64,000 nt of DNA from JAGVSZ01 sp963747775 (GTDB taxonomy: Bacteria; Pseudomonadota; Gammaproteobacteria; Burkholderiales; SG8-39): positions 62,001-126,000 of the forward strand of contig CAVVGT010000007.1 of the NCBI GenBank assembly GCA_963747775.1. Direction: 5' to 3'. Both the position numbers and the translations under genes were made by a program. This document shows, piece after piece, positions 1 through 7,597 of this stretch (positions are counted from its first letter, which is position 1; every line of letters starts with the position of its first letter). A model generated the notes under the pieces. The model was not told where the DNA came from, searched no databases, and saw only the letters and a program-made list of their open reading frames with translations.

Positions 1-894
1 GTCGCGGCCGCCGCCGCGGCGACCGCGTTGCGCACGTTGTGCAGGCCGGGCGCGTGCAGCGTCACCGCGACTCCGCCCGCCTCGGTGCCGAGCTCGAACT
101 CGATCGCGGCGCCGCCAGCGCGCACGAAAGCGTGCACCGCGGCGTCGGCCCGCAGGCCGAAGTCGCGCACCGCGCGGGCGCCCGCGAGGTCGCGCCAGTA
201 GTCGAAGTGCGCGTCATCGCGGTTGAGCACCGCCATGCCGTCGCTGGGCAGCGCCCGGACGAGCGCGCCGTGCTCGCCCGCGACCTCGTGCACGCTCTTC
301 ATGAACTCCTGGTGCTCGCGCTGCGCGTTGTTGATCAGCGCGATCGTGGGCTGCGCGATCCCGGCGAGGTGCCCGGTCTCGCCCGGATGGTTCATGCCGA
401 TCTCGATCACCGCGCAGGCGTGCGCGTCGCGCAGCCTGAGGCAGGTGAGCGGCAGGCCGATGTCGTTGTTGAGGTTGCCGTCGGTGGCGAGGACGCGCTC
501 GGCGCCGAACTGCTCGCGCAGGCACGACGCGATCATCTCCTTGACCGTGGTCTTGCCGTTGGAACCGACCACGCCGATCGCCGGGATGCGGAAGCGCCCG
601 CGCCAGTGCTGCGCCAGCGCGCCGAGCGCGAGCTGCGCGTCGCCGACGACGAGCAGCGGCATTCCCGCTGCTTGCGACGCGACGCCGGCCACACGCTCCA
701 CCATCGCCGACACCGCGCCCCGCTCGCGGGCGGCGCCGACATAATCGTGACCGTCGAAGTTCTCGCCGCGCAGCGCGACGAACAGCGCGCCGCGCTCGAT
801 CGTGCGGCTGTCGGTCGACGACCGACTCGAAGCGCGCGTCCGGGCCGACGACGGTGGCGCCGAGCGCCTGGGCCGCCTGGGCGAGCGTCATCAT
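1..894 (-). CDS. murF: MurF, UDP-MurNAc-tripeptide D-Ala-D-Ala ligase (C-terminus cut by window edge; one frame change)
   Basis: MurF adds D-Ala-D-Ala to UDP-MurNAc-tripeptide in the cytoplasm, the last soluble step of the peptidoglycan precursor. The start MMTLAQAAQALGA lies at 894, and its ATG overlaps the stop of murE (ATGA). After about 25 residues the frame must change near 815-830. From there the text reads DSRTIERGALFVAL, then the ATP-binding loop GVVGSNGKTTVKEM, then EIGMNHPGE and NNAQREHQEFMKSV, all typical of MurF. The C-terminal domain runs off the left edge. The single break in an essential gene, in a stretch where every neighbour is also broken, is best read as an indel error and not gene loss. 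Confidence 0.88.
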
Positions 895-2420
895 GGAACG
901 GGTCCCACGGCGGCGAGCGCAGCGCGCACCTCGTCCAGGTCGGAAAACGGGAGGCGCTTCGCCGGCGATCTCCTGATACGTCTCGTGCCCCTTGCCCGCG
1001 AGCAGCACCACGTCGTCGCGGCGCGCATCGGCGATTGCCGCGCGAATCGCCGCGCGCCGATCGACTTGCACCGCGTGCGGCACGCGCACGCCGGCAGCGA
1101 TCTCGGCGATGATCGCCGCCGGATCCTCGCTACGCGGGTTGTCGCTGGTGACGACGATCGAGTCGGCGTGGCGCGAGGCGATCGCGCCCATCAGCGGGCG
1201 CTTGCCGCGGTCGCGATCGCCGCCGCAGCCGAACACGCAGAGCAGCCGGCCGCCCTGCGCGCGCGCGACGTCGCGCAGGGCGGCGAGGCACTTGTCGAGC
1301 GCGTCGGGGGAGTGCGCGTAGTCGACGACCACCAGCGGCGCGCCGCCGCTGCCGCCGAGGCGCTCCATGCGCCCGGGCAGCGGCTCGAGGTGTGCGCAGA
1401 CGCCCGGGATCGCATCGAGCGGACGCCCGGCGACCAGCATCATACCGAGCACGCCGAGGAGGTTCGAGACGTTGAAACGGCCGAGCAGCGGGCTCTTGAT
1501 CGCCGCCTCGCCCCAGCTCGACTCGAGGCGGAACGCGATACCGTCGCGCCGACACGCTGAGATCGTGCGCCTCGAGCCAGTGCTCCAGACCGCTCGCCGC
1601 CGCGGCCCCGCGCGAGAGGCTGTAGCCGACTCGACGCACCGGCCCGAACGCGAGCATGCGCGCGATGCGCACGCCCTGCACGTCGTCGAGATTGAGCACC
1701 GCGTGAGCGAGGCCCGGCGCGCGGAAACAGACGCTGTCTTGGCCTCCGCGTACGTCTCCATGTCGCCGTGGTATTCGAGGTGGTCGCGCGACAGATTGGT
1801 GAACAGCGCCGCAGCCGAACCGCATGCCGTTGACGCGGCCCTGGTCGAGGCCGATCGACGACACTTCCATCGCCACGCCGGCGGCACCCGCGTCGCGGAA
1901 GCCGCCTCAGCGCCCGCTGCAGGACGACCGCGTCCGGGGTGGTGTTCGGGTTCTGCCACGAGCGCGCCGGGAAAACCGATGCCGAGCGTGCCGATCACAC
2001 CGCACTTGCGCGCCGGCACCGGCAGGCCTGCGCCAGCCACTGGCTGCACGAGGTCTTGCCGTTGGTGCCGGTCACGCCCATGACCCAGAGTTTCTCCGAC
2101 GGCCGCCCGTAGACCTCGTGCGCGAGCGGCCCGCCAGCGCGCGCAGCTCCGCGACCGCGACAGTTCGGCACGCGCCAGCTTGCGCGTCCACGCGAATCCG
2201 TCGCGCTCCCACAGCACGGCCGCCGCGCCGCGCGCGACCGCGTTCGCGACGAACTGGCGCCCGTCCTGCGCTCGCCGGGATAGGCGAGGAAGACGTCGCC
2301 GCGGCCACACGCTCCGGCTGTCCACGCAGCCAGCCGACTCCCGCGCGCGCAGCGCCGAGATTGTGCGATCGCTCGTTCAGCACGTCCTGGCAACATCCTT
2401 GTTGCACTGCGCCCGGCCAC
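891..2420 (-). CDS. murE: MurE, UDP-MurNAc-L-Ala-D-Glu:meso-DAP ligase (several frame changes)
   Basis: MurE ligates the third stem-peptide residue (meso-diaminopimelate in Gram-negatives). The motifs appear in order but in different frames: GDVFLAYPGER, GRQFVANAVARGAAAVLWER, the P-loop VMGVTGTNGKTS, VEVSSIGLDQGRV, VVVDYAHSPDALDKCL, SDNPRSEDPA (the DAP-recognition DNPR motif) and GKGHETYQEIAG. The last residues, FSDLDEVRAALAAVGPVP, end in a TGA at 891-893 that overlaps the murF start. At least five frame changes are needed, spread through the gene. The start is uncertain: a GTG at 2420 and an ATG at 2396 are both possible. It lies directly downstream of ftsI in the usual dcw order. Confidence 0.88.
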
Positions 2421-2454
2421 GTTTCCCGCTCGCTCCCGCCTCAGATGCTGTCCT

Positions 2455-4188
2455 TCACTTCCTGCGCCCTCCGCTGGCAGTCTCGATCGGCTTCATCGGC
2501 GCATCCGGCGCGACGCCCGAGCAGGCGCAGCGCGCCCTGCCATCACCTGCGGAGAACACCGGCGCGGCCACCTGCGCCGCCGTAGTACTGCCCGTTCGCC
2601 GGGCTCGTCGATCATCACCGCGATCACGAGGCGCGGGCTGCGACACCGGCGCGAAGCCGACGAAGCGAGGATACTTGTCCGGCGCGTAGCCGCCGTTCTC
2701 CTGCTTGTGCGCGGTGCCGGTCTTGCCGGCGACGCGGTAGCCCATGATCTGCGCCCGCGGCGCGGTGCCGCCCGGCTGCGACGGCGAGCTCCAGCATGTG
2801 GCGCACCGCCGCGCGGTCTTCGGCGAGATGAGCGGCTTGCCGGCGGGCCGGCGCATCGACCCGCACGAGCGACAGCGGCACCAGCTCGCCGTCGCGGGCG
2901 AAGACGGTGTAGGCGTGCGCGAGCTGCAGCGAGGCACACCGAGATGCCGTGCCCGTAGGCCATCGTCGCCTGCTCGATCGGCCGCCAGGTCTTGTAGGGA
3001 CGCACGCGTGCCGATCGCCTCGCCCGGGAAGCCGAGCCGCGGCGCAGCGCCGAAGCCCGACCGACGGAACATGTTCCACATCGACTCGGCCGGCAGCGAC
3101 GAGCGCGATCTTGGCGGCGCCGACGTTGGAGGACTTCTGGATCACCTGCTCGACGGTGAGCAGCGCCCGCGGCATGCGCGTCGCGGATGGTCGCCGTCCC
3201 GATGGTGAGCGCTGCCCGGCGCGGTCTGGATCGTCGTCTGCGGCGTCACGCGGCCCGACTCGAGCGCGAGCGCGATGGTGAAGGGCTTGAGCGTCGAGCC
3301 GGGCTCGAAGGTGTCGGTGACGGCGCGGTTGCGGAGCTGCGCGCCGGACAGCCGCGAGCGGTTGTTCGGGTTGTAGGTGGGCAGATTCGCCAGCGCGAGC
3401 ACCTCGCCCGTCGTCGACGTCGAGCACCACGATGCCGCCGGCCTTGGCGCGATGCTGCTCGACCGCGCCTTGAGCTGCGCGAACGCGAGGCTCTGGATCC
3501 TGGCGTCCAGCGCGAGCGACGAGCGTCCTCGCCTTCCTGCGCCGCGCGGATGCTCTCGACGTCCTCGACGATCTGCCCCAGCCGGTCCTGATGACCCGCC
3601 GGCTGCCCGGCTTGCCCGGCGAGCTGCTCGCTGGAAGGCGAGCTCGATGCCCTCCTGGCCGACGTCCTCGACGCCGGTGAACCCGAGCACGTGCGCCATC
3701 ACCTCGCCGCCGGGATAGTAGCGGCGGTATTCGCGGTTCTGGAACACGCCCGGGAATGCGCAGCTCGGCGATCGCGATCGGCGACCTCCGGCGGAATCTG
3801 GCGCTTGAGGAAGACGAAATCGCGTCCCGTGTCGTCGATGCGCTTGCGCGATCTCCTGCGGCGGCATCTCGAGCAGCTGCGGCGAGCCTGGCGAGCTGCG
3901 GCGGCTCGAGTTTCACGTCCTCGGGGATGGCCCAGATCGATTTCACCGGCGTGGAGACCGCGAGCACTTCGCCGTGGCGGTCGGTGATGCGGCCGCGGTT
4001 CGCGCTGATCTCGATGCACGCGGCCGTAGCGCGACTCGCCCTTCGCCTGCAGGAAGTCGTTGTGCAGCCCTGCAGGTAGACCGCCCGCCCGGCGAGCACC
4101 GCGAAACCGCAGAAGAGACGAGCGCGAGCAGCCGCGATCGCCACACCGGCAGCTTGAGCTCGAGCACCGGACTGGTCGCGAAGTTCAC
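2455..4188 (-). CDS. ftsI: FtsI/PBP3, septal peptidoglycan transpeptidase (several frame changes)
   Basis: FtsI is the divisome-specific class B penicillin-binding protein that cross-links septal peptidoglycan in the periplasm. The likely GTG start at 4188 gives a short cytoplasmic leader and one membrane anchor, VWRSRLLALVSSA. Next come RGRITDRHGEVLAVSTPV, the pedestal motif YPGGEVMAHVLGFT, GIELAFQ, the catalytic SxxK box in LEPGSTLKPFTIA, the SSN motif in QKSSNVGAAKIAL and the KTG box in VAGKTGTAHKQENG. Length and order match the family at about 575 residues. Frame changes occur roughly every 150-250 bases. The gene follows ftsL with a few bases of overlap and precedes murE. Confidence 0.88.
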
Positions 4189-4471
4189 TGCGCCGCTCCT
4201 CGGCCGGTGCCGCGCGCGGCACGATCTGGAGCGCTTCGCGTCGGGCGCGCGCATGCGCAGCGCCCGGCGGGCAAGCGTTCGACGCGCGTGTGCATCGCCC
4301 AGGTGCTCGCCTCGAGCTGCAGCTGGCCGTATTCGACCTCGAGGCTCGCGCGCGCGCTCCTGCTCCTGCTCGAGCTCGACGAACAGCTTTCGCGCCTGGT
4401 GCTGCGAGGTCACCAGCCCCAGCGCGCAGGCCGTGAGCAGCGCGAGCAGCAGCGAGGTTCAGCCGCGCCAT
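4185..4471 (-). CDS. ftsL: FtsL, divisome bitopic membrane protein (frame changes)
   Basis: FtsL is a small single-pass protein that forms the FtsQLB complex and activates FtsWI. The ATG at 4471 begins MARLNL. A leucine-rich membrane helix and then TSQHQARKLFVELEQEQER, a heptad-like coiled-coil start, follow in a neighbouring frame. ALRMRAPDAKRSQIV, typical of the FtsL C-terminus, is in a third frame. The size of about 95 codons and the position between rsmH and ftsI are as expected. The stop is placed at the ftsI GTG (GTGA overlap), but the exact end depends on how the indels are repaired. Confidence 0.72.
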
Positions 4472-4477
4472 GCGCCC

Positions 4478-5426
4478 TCACGCGAGCCTTCTCGGCCACG
4501 CGCAGCATGGCGCTGCGCGCGCGCGGATTGGCGCTCGACTTCCTCGGCGTCCGGGCCGCACCGGCTTGCCCAGCGAGCGCAGCCGCGGCGGCGGCAGTTC
4601 CGGCGCGCGCGCAGCGGCAGCCGCTCGGGCACGTCGCCCGGGCGCGCGTTGCGTGCGGATGAAGTTCTTGACGATCCGGTCTTCGAGCGAGTGGAAGCTG
4701 ATGACGGCGAGCCGTCCTCCGGGGCGCAGCGACTCGAGCGGCCTGCGGGCAGCACTAGCGACAACTCCTCAAGCTCCTGATTGACGTGAATCCGTAGAGC
4801 CTGAAACGTCCGCGTCGCCGGATCCTTGCCCGGCTTCACGCGTCCGGACGGCCGCACCCACGAGATCGGCAAGTTGCCGTGTTCGGGTAATAGGCCCTCG
4901 TGTCGCGAGCAGCAACAATCGCCTTTGCAATCTGTTTAGCAAACCGTTCTTCCCCATGGCTCTTGACGACCTCCCTGATCTCCTCCTCGCTCGCCCGCGC
5001 CAGCCACTGCTGCGGCGGTGACGCCCCTTGCTCTGGTCCATGCGCATGTCCAGCGGCGCGTCGGACCGGAAGCTGAAACCGCGCTCCGGATCGTCGAGCT
5101 GCGGCGACGACACGCCGAGATCGAGCAGCACGCCGTCGACGGCCGCACGCCCCCTGCGCCCGGACCGTTTCTTCCAGCTCGCCGAAGCGCGCGTGCACGA
5201 TCGCGAAGCGCGGGTCGGCGATCGCCGTCCCGCCGCGACCGCGCTGGCATCGCGATCCAGCGCGATCAGCCGGCCTGCCGGCCCGAGCCGACTCGAGAAT
5301 CAGCCGCGCGTGCCCGCCGCGCCCGAACGTCGCGTCCACGTAGACGCCGTTCGCCCGGCTTCATCCATGGCGAGCGCATCGACGGCTTCTGGAGGAGCAC
5401 GGGTTGTGGTGCGCTCGGCGCTCGAC
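4478..5426 (-). CDS. rsmH: RsmH (MraW), 16S rRNA N4-methyltransferase for C1402 (frame changes)
   Basis: RsmH methylates N4 of C1402 in the 16S rRNA P-site using S-adenosylmethionine. Visible family motifs are DATFGRGGHARLILE (SAM-binding motif I), ADPRFAIVHARFGELEE, LLDLGVSSPQLDDPERGFSF, DAPLDMRMDQSKG, REVVKSHGEERFAKQIA and KDPATRTFQALRIHVNQEL. They are spread over three frames, so several single-base errors are present. The start is inferred. The mraZ end and the rsmH start probably overlap as CTGTGA, which here carries an extra C at about 5424. The stop at 4478 lies 7 bases before the ftsL start. Confidence 0.86.
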
Positions 5427-5868
5427 AGCGAAAAGTTTTCCGTGCCGGGCGGCGGGGTCGAGCCCGCCTGGGCCAGCGCCTGGGCGAGCTTGCGCTCTCC
5501 CAGACCTCGACGTCCCAGAGCTCGAAATGGCTGCCCTGGCCGACCAGCATCACGTTCTTCTTCAGTCCGGCGAACTTGCGCAGCGCGGGCGAGACGAGGA
5601 TCCGACCCTGCGCGTCGAGCTCGAGTTCTTCGGCGAAGCCGACGAGCAGGCGCTGCCACCAGCGCGCCTGCTCGTTGAAAGCTGGAGAGGGATGGAGAGC
5701 TGGCGCCGATCGGCGAGAAGGCGGCCGGGGTAGAGCAGCAGGCAGCCATCGGGGTGCGCCGTCAGAACAATGCCCCCGGCACCCGAAGTGAGCGCTTCCC
5801 GATGCCGCGTGGGAATCGCGAGCCGGCCCTTCGCGTCGAGACTGAGTCTCGGCCGCGCCCTGAAACAC
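5423..5868 (-). CDS. mraZ: MraZ, transcriptional regulator of the dcw cluster (frame changes)
   Basis: MraZ is an AbrB-fold DNA-binding protein that autoregulates the dcw operon. A GTG start at 5868 (MFQG) has a strong Shine-Dalgarno GGAGG at 5875-5879 with 6-base spacing. An ATG at 5872 is too close to it. LSLDAKGRLAIPTRHRE and LTAHPDGCLLLYP form the first SpoVT/AbrB half. FNEQARWWQRLLVGFAEEL, DAQGRILVSPALRKFAGL and GQGSHFELWDVEVWE form the second, with the repeated DxxGR/RxxxP signature. About 148 residues, the usual size. At least three frame changes occur. It heads the cluster and has its own promoter and operator upstream. Confidence 0.88.
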
Positions 5869-5904
5869 TCATCTCCTCCGTGGTGGCTCGAAATGGCGAT
5901 TTCC

Positions 5905-5939
5905 GCCCGCTTTTCCCACGAAATTACACTTTTCACCAC
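5905..5939 (-). promoter_or_regulatory. MraZ operator: four boxes at exact 10-bp spacing
   Basis: Read on the minus strand, GTGGT (5939-5935), GTGTA (5929-5925), GTGGG (5919-5915) and CGGGC (5909-5905) start exactly 10 bases apart, each separated by 5 bases. Known MraZ sites are GTGGG-like pentamers with 5-base spacers between the promoter and mraZ, and this array sits in that place. The first box overlaps the -10 element, as expected for repression. Confidence 0.75.
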
Positions 5940-5966
5940 TTTAGAGTAGGAATTTAGAGGGGTCAA
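5938..5966 (-). promoter_or_regulatory. Sigma-70-type promoter of the mraZ/dcw operon
   Basis: On the minus strand a -35 TTGACC (5966-5961) is followed after 17 bases by a -10 TAAAGT (5943-5938). They match the consensus at 5/6 and 4/6 positions. Transcription would begin about 60 bases before the mraZ GTG, inside the phased MraZ boxes. Confidence 0.65.
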
Positions 5967-6550
5967 GGCGACCGCGTGATTTATTTAACCGGGACAAGGA
6001 CTTAAGGCGAGTCCAAGATTCTTGCAGAGAAGTTACAGCAAAAATAAAGGGATACTGTAGAAATCAGAGGTGATTTCTAAGGTTTTGGGCCGCTATGAGG
6101 CCGCAGAAGGGTCCGACGGGGGGATTGAACGCTTAGGGGGTGAGCCACCTAGGCGTCCTGGCGTCTAAGCGCAGTCCCAATCAATCAGGAAAACTTGCTT
6201 AGCCTCGAGCATGCGGATCGTTTCAGGCGCGCGTGTCGGCCCGTATCACCTCGTCGTCTTCTCGAGCACCGCAAGGACGTCGAAGCGGATTAAGACGACG
6301 CGAATAGCAATACTCAAGAGTGTTCCCGGCGCGGCCCCATCATGCAGCGCGGCTTGCGGCCAATCTGCAGGAGGCATTTGTCAACGATTGTCAGCCCGGT
6401 GTCCTTTGGTCGCAGCCAGTCTCTCCCAGGCTTGTCGCGCTGACTCGCCATTCGTACCTTTCGATCGTGAGCGGAGGGGGAACCGCGATCGGCGCAGCGA
6501 GAATTCGTGCTGTCGCTGATCGCACCCTCCCTCTCACACCATACAAATCA
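5967..6550. other. Intergenic region without a convincing gene; small inverted repeats
   Basis: This stretch is much less GC-rich than its surroundings, especially at 5970-6080. Reading frames here have no family signal. It contains a 7-bp inverted repeat with a 4-base loop, GAAATCA-gagg-TGATTTC (6060-6077), and a wider CGCTTAG/CTAAGCG pair at about 6130 and 6165. Near 6115-6155 a GGGGGATT...GGGGGTGAGCCACC segment loosely resembles the hairpin repeats at 46.1 and 63.6 kb. No tRNA or RNase P RNA signature was found. Confidence 0.45.
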
Positions 6551-6564
6551 AAGGAGGGGACGAA

Positions 6565-6609
6565 ATGGCAGGTGCTGCGGGCTTTGGGCGGGAGCGCATC
6601 CATGGATGA
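6565..6609 (+). CDS. Possible 14-codon leader peptide coupled to the next gene
   Basis: A strong Shine-Dalgarno AAGGAGGGG (6551-6559) sits 5 bases before an ATG at 6565. That ATG opens only MAGAAGFGRERIHG before a TGA at 6607-6609. The stop overlaps the ATG (6602) of the following small membrane protein in another frame. This geometry would allow translational coupling. Alternatively, the ribosome site serves an in-frame GTG at 6572 of the downstream gene (12-base spacing), or one base has been lost. The peptide has no regulatory motif I recognise. Confidence 0.35.
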   Translation: MAGAAGFGRERIHG

Positions 6610-6898
6610 GGTTCTCCTGGACGTCATGCTCGTGCTGGTGGCGTCGGCGCTCTTCGCGACACTGTGGCGTCAGCTCAAGCGACAGGCCATCCTTCGTCAC
6701 GCGGAGCGCATCTCTCGCTCGATTGGCGAGCGCGATATCGCAACCGGGGATCGGCACCTCAAACAGCTCCTTGCGGCGTATCGGCTAGCGAGAGCCAAGT
6801 CCCATCTCAACGGCGGCGCGCTGTACCCGGCGGCCGAGGCGCTCGTGTCCGAGTTTCGGATGCGCCAGCTCGAGAGCCGAAGCCCGTCCTTTTCGTAG
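6602..6898 (+). CDS. Small membrane-anchored protein, unknown function
   Basis: About 98 residues from the ATG at 6602. The first 20 or so (LLDVMLVLVASALFATLW) form one hydrophobic helix. A basic, helical cytoplasmic tail follows, rich in Arg, Ala and Leu (RHAERISRSIGERDIATG, LKQLLAAYRLARAK). I do not recognise the family. An upstream GTG at 6572 in the same frame could add 10 residues. It is the only intact gene between the dcw cluster and the sulfatase block. Confidence 0.5.
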   Translation: MDEVLLDVMLVLVASALFATLWRQLKRQAILRHAERISRSIGERDIATGDRHLKQLLAAYRLARAKSHLNGGALYPAAEALVSEFRMRQLESRSPSFS

Positions 6899-6952
6899 GC
6901 GTCTCCATTGCCGGCGAGACATCGTCCGCGGGACGGGGTTTTCTTGCCCCTA

Positions 6953-7035
6953 CCCCACCCCACTGCACGTCGTGCACAGCGTGTAGCGCCCCTTGATGCG
7001 CTCGTGCTGATTGATTGCAGCGGAAACGAGCCGCC
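6953..7035 (-). pseudogene. Decayed 3'-end fragment of a thiolase gene (copy A)
   Basis: On the minus strand this piece reads RLVSAAINQHERIKGRYTL then CTTCSGVG. That matches the C-terminus of the thiolase at 18.2 kb (RLVTTALNQLERIKGRYAL then CTMCIGVG). By eye the DNA differs at about 10 of 83 bases from copies B (14028) and C (18183) and is in the same orientation. Neither the upstream part of a thiolase nor its stop is present. It lies just left of the sulfatase block, as copy B lies left of the STAND gene. Confidence 0.75.
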
Positions 7036-7278
7036 CCACCCGCTCGAACCAAGAAGACGCGCCTAGCTCAAAGCTACGTCGACCCGTCGCGCACCGCGTA
7101 CTTCGTCAGCGCCAAAACGAAGTGCAGCCCGAGCTTGCGCCCTCAGCCCACTTGCGAGCAACGGCCGCTGCAACGTCGGACGGCGGTAATTGCGTGCTCC
7201 GCACGAGCTGTTTCGCGAGCCCGAAGCGCACACCGTCGAGGAGCGCCTGACGGCTCGTGCCTTCGGCCTGCAAGCGCA

Positions 7279-7416
7279 GGCGCAAAGATCGGCGGCATCG
7301 AGTTCAACCGGACGCTCGCCGACGCGGGCCGCGACGTGCGCGCGATCTTCATCACTGCGTTCGAGCCTGCCGAAGCGGGCGAATCGCTTGCGGTGATCGG
7401 ACGGGCCTGCGGATGA
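7279..7416 (+). pseudogene. Remnant of a response-regulator receiver domain
   Basis: The frame ending at 7416 contains GGIEFNRTLADAGRDVRAIF followed by ITAF. This matches the segment of receiver domains just after the phospho-acceptor region (GIEF.RRL...VIFITAF, with the conserved Thr/Ser before Ala). Neither the N-terminal acidic pocket nor the Lys-containing end is intact, and the frame stops early. Upstream sequence (7040-7280) has no recognisable protein. I read it as a fragment left after rearrangement. Confidence 0.5.
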
Positions 7417-7500
7417 CGTTTCGACGGCATCCCCTTCTGCGGAGGCATCGGCGAACTCGCGTACCATCCCGGGAAGCAGGGCCCTCGCACGGGTGGAGAT

Positions 7501-7514
7501 TTGACTCAGGTCAA
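7501..7514 (+). promoter_or_regulatory. FNR/ANR-type box upstream of the sulfatase
   Basis: TTGACTCAGGTCAA is a perfect TTGAC-N4-GTCAA palindrome, close to the FNR/ANR/Dnr consensus TTGAT-N4-ATCAA. It is centred about 90 bases before the sulfatase ATG. A possible -10 TAATAC lies at 7533-7538, giving a class-II-like distance of roughly 38 bases from box centre to the start of transcription. A similar box precedes the universal stress protein at 58 kb. Confidence 0.5.
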
Positions 7515-7597
7515 GTAGCGCCACCATGACACTAATACGCTCGGGCGTTCTTCTGCGTGACCCTTGTACTCAAGCAGTTCCGATAGGAATAAGAGCT

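Noticed and set aside
214..2325. Single 703-codon frame across murE and murF as a fusion protein
   Set aside because: It mixes correct and shifted segments; the real genes have separate start and stop codons with an ATGA overlap at 891-894.
800..5900. dcw genes as true pseudogenes
   Set aside because: Motifs are conserved in all six essential genes and promoter elements are intact; clustered sequence error explains the breaks better.
5905..5939. Short spaced repeats as a CRISPR-like array
   Set aside because: The units are 5 bases with 5-base spacers and match MraZ boxes; there is no repeat of CRISPR length anywhere in the window.
6000..6550. tRNA, RNase P RNA or riboswitch in the less GC-rich gap
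   Set aside because: No cloverleaf, no RNase P core sequences and no riboswitch motif were found by eye on either strand.
7519..7530. GCCACCATGAC shared downstream of both FNR-like boxes as a common promoter part
   Set aside because: The distance from box to motif differs by about 15 bases between the two sites, so a shared functional element is unlikely.
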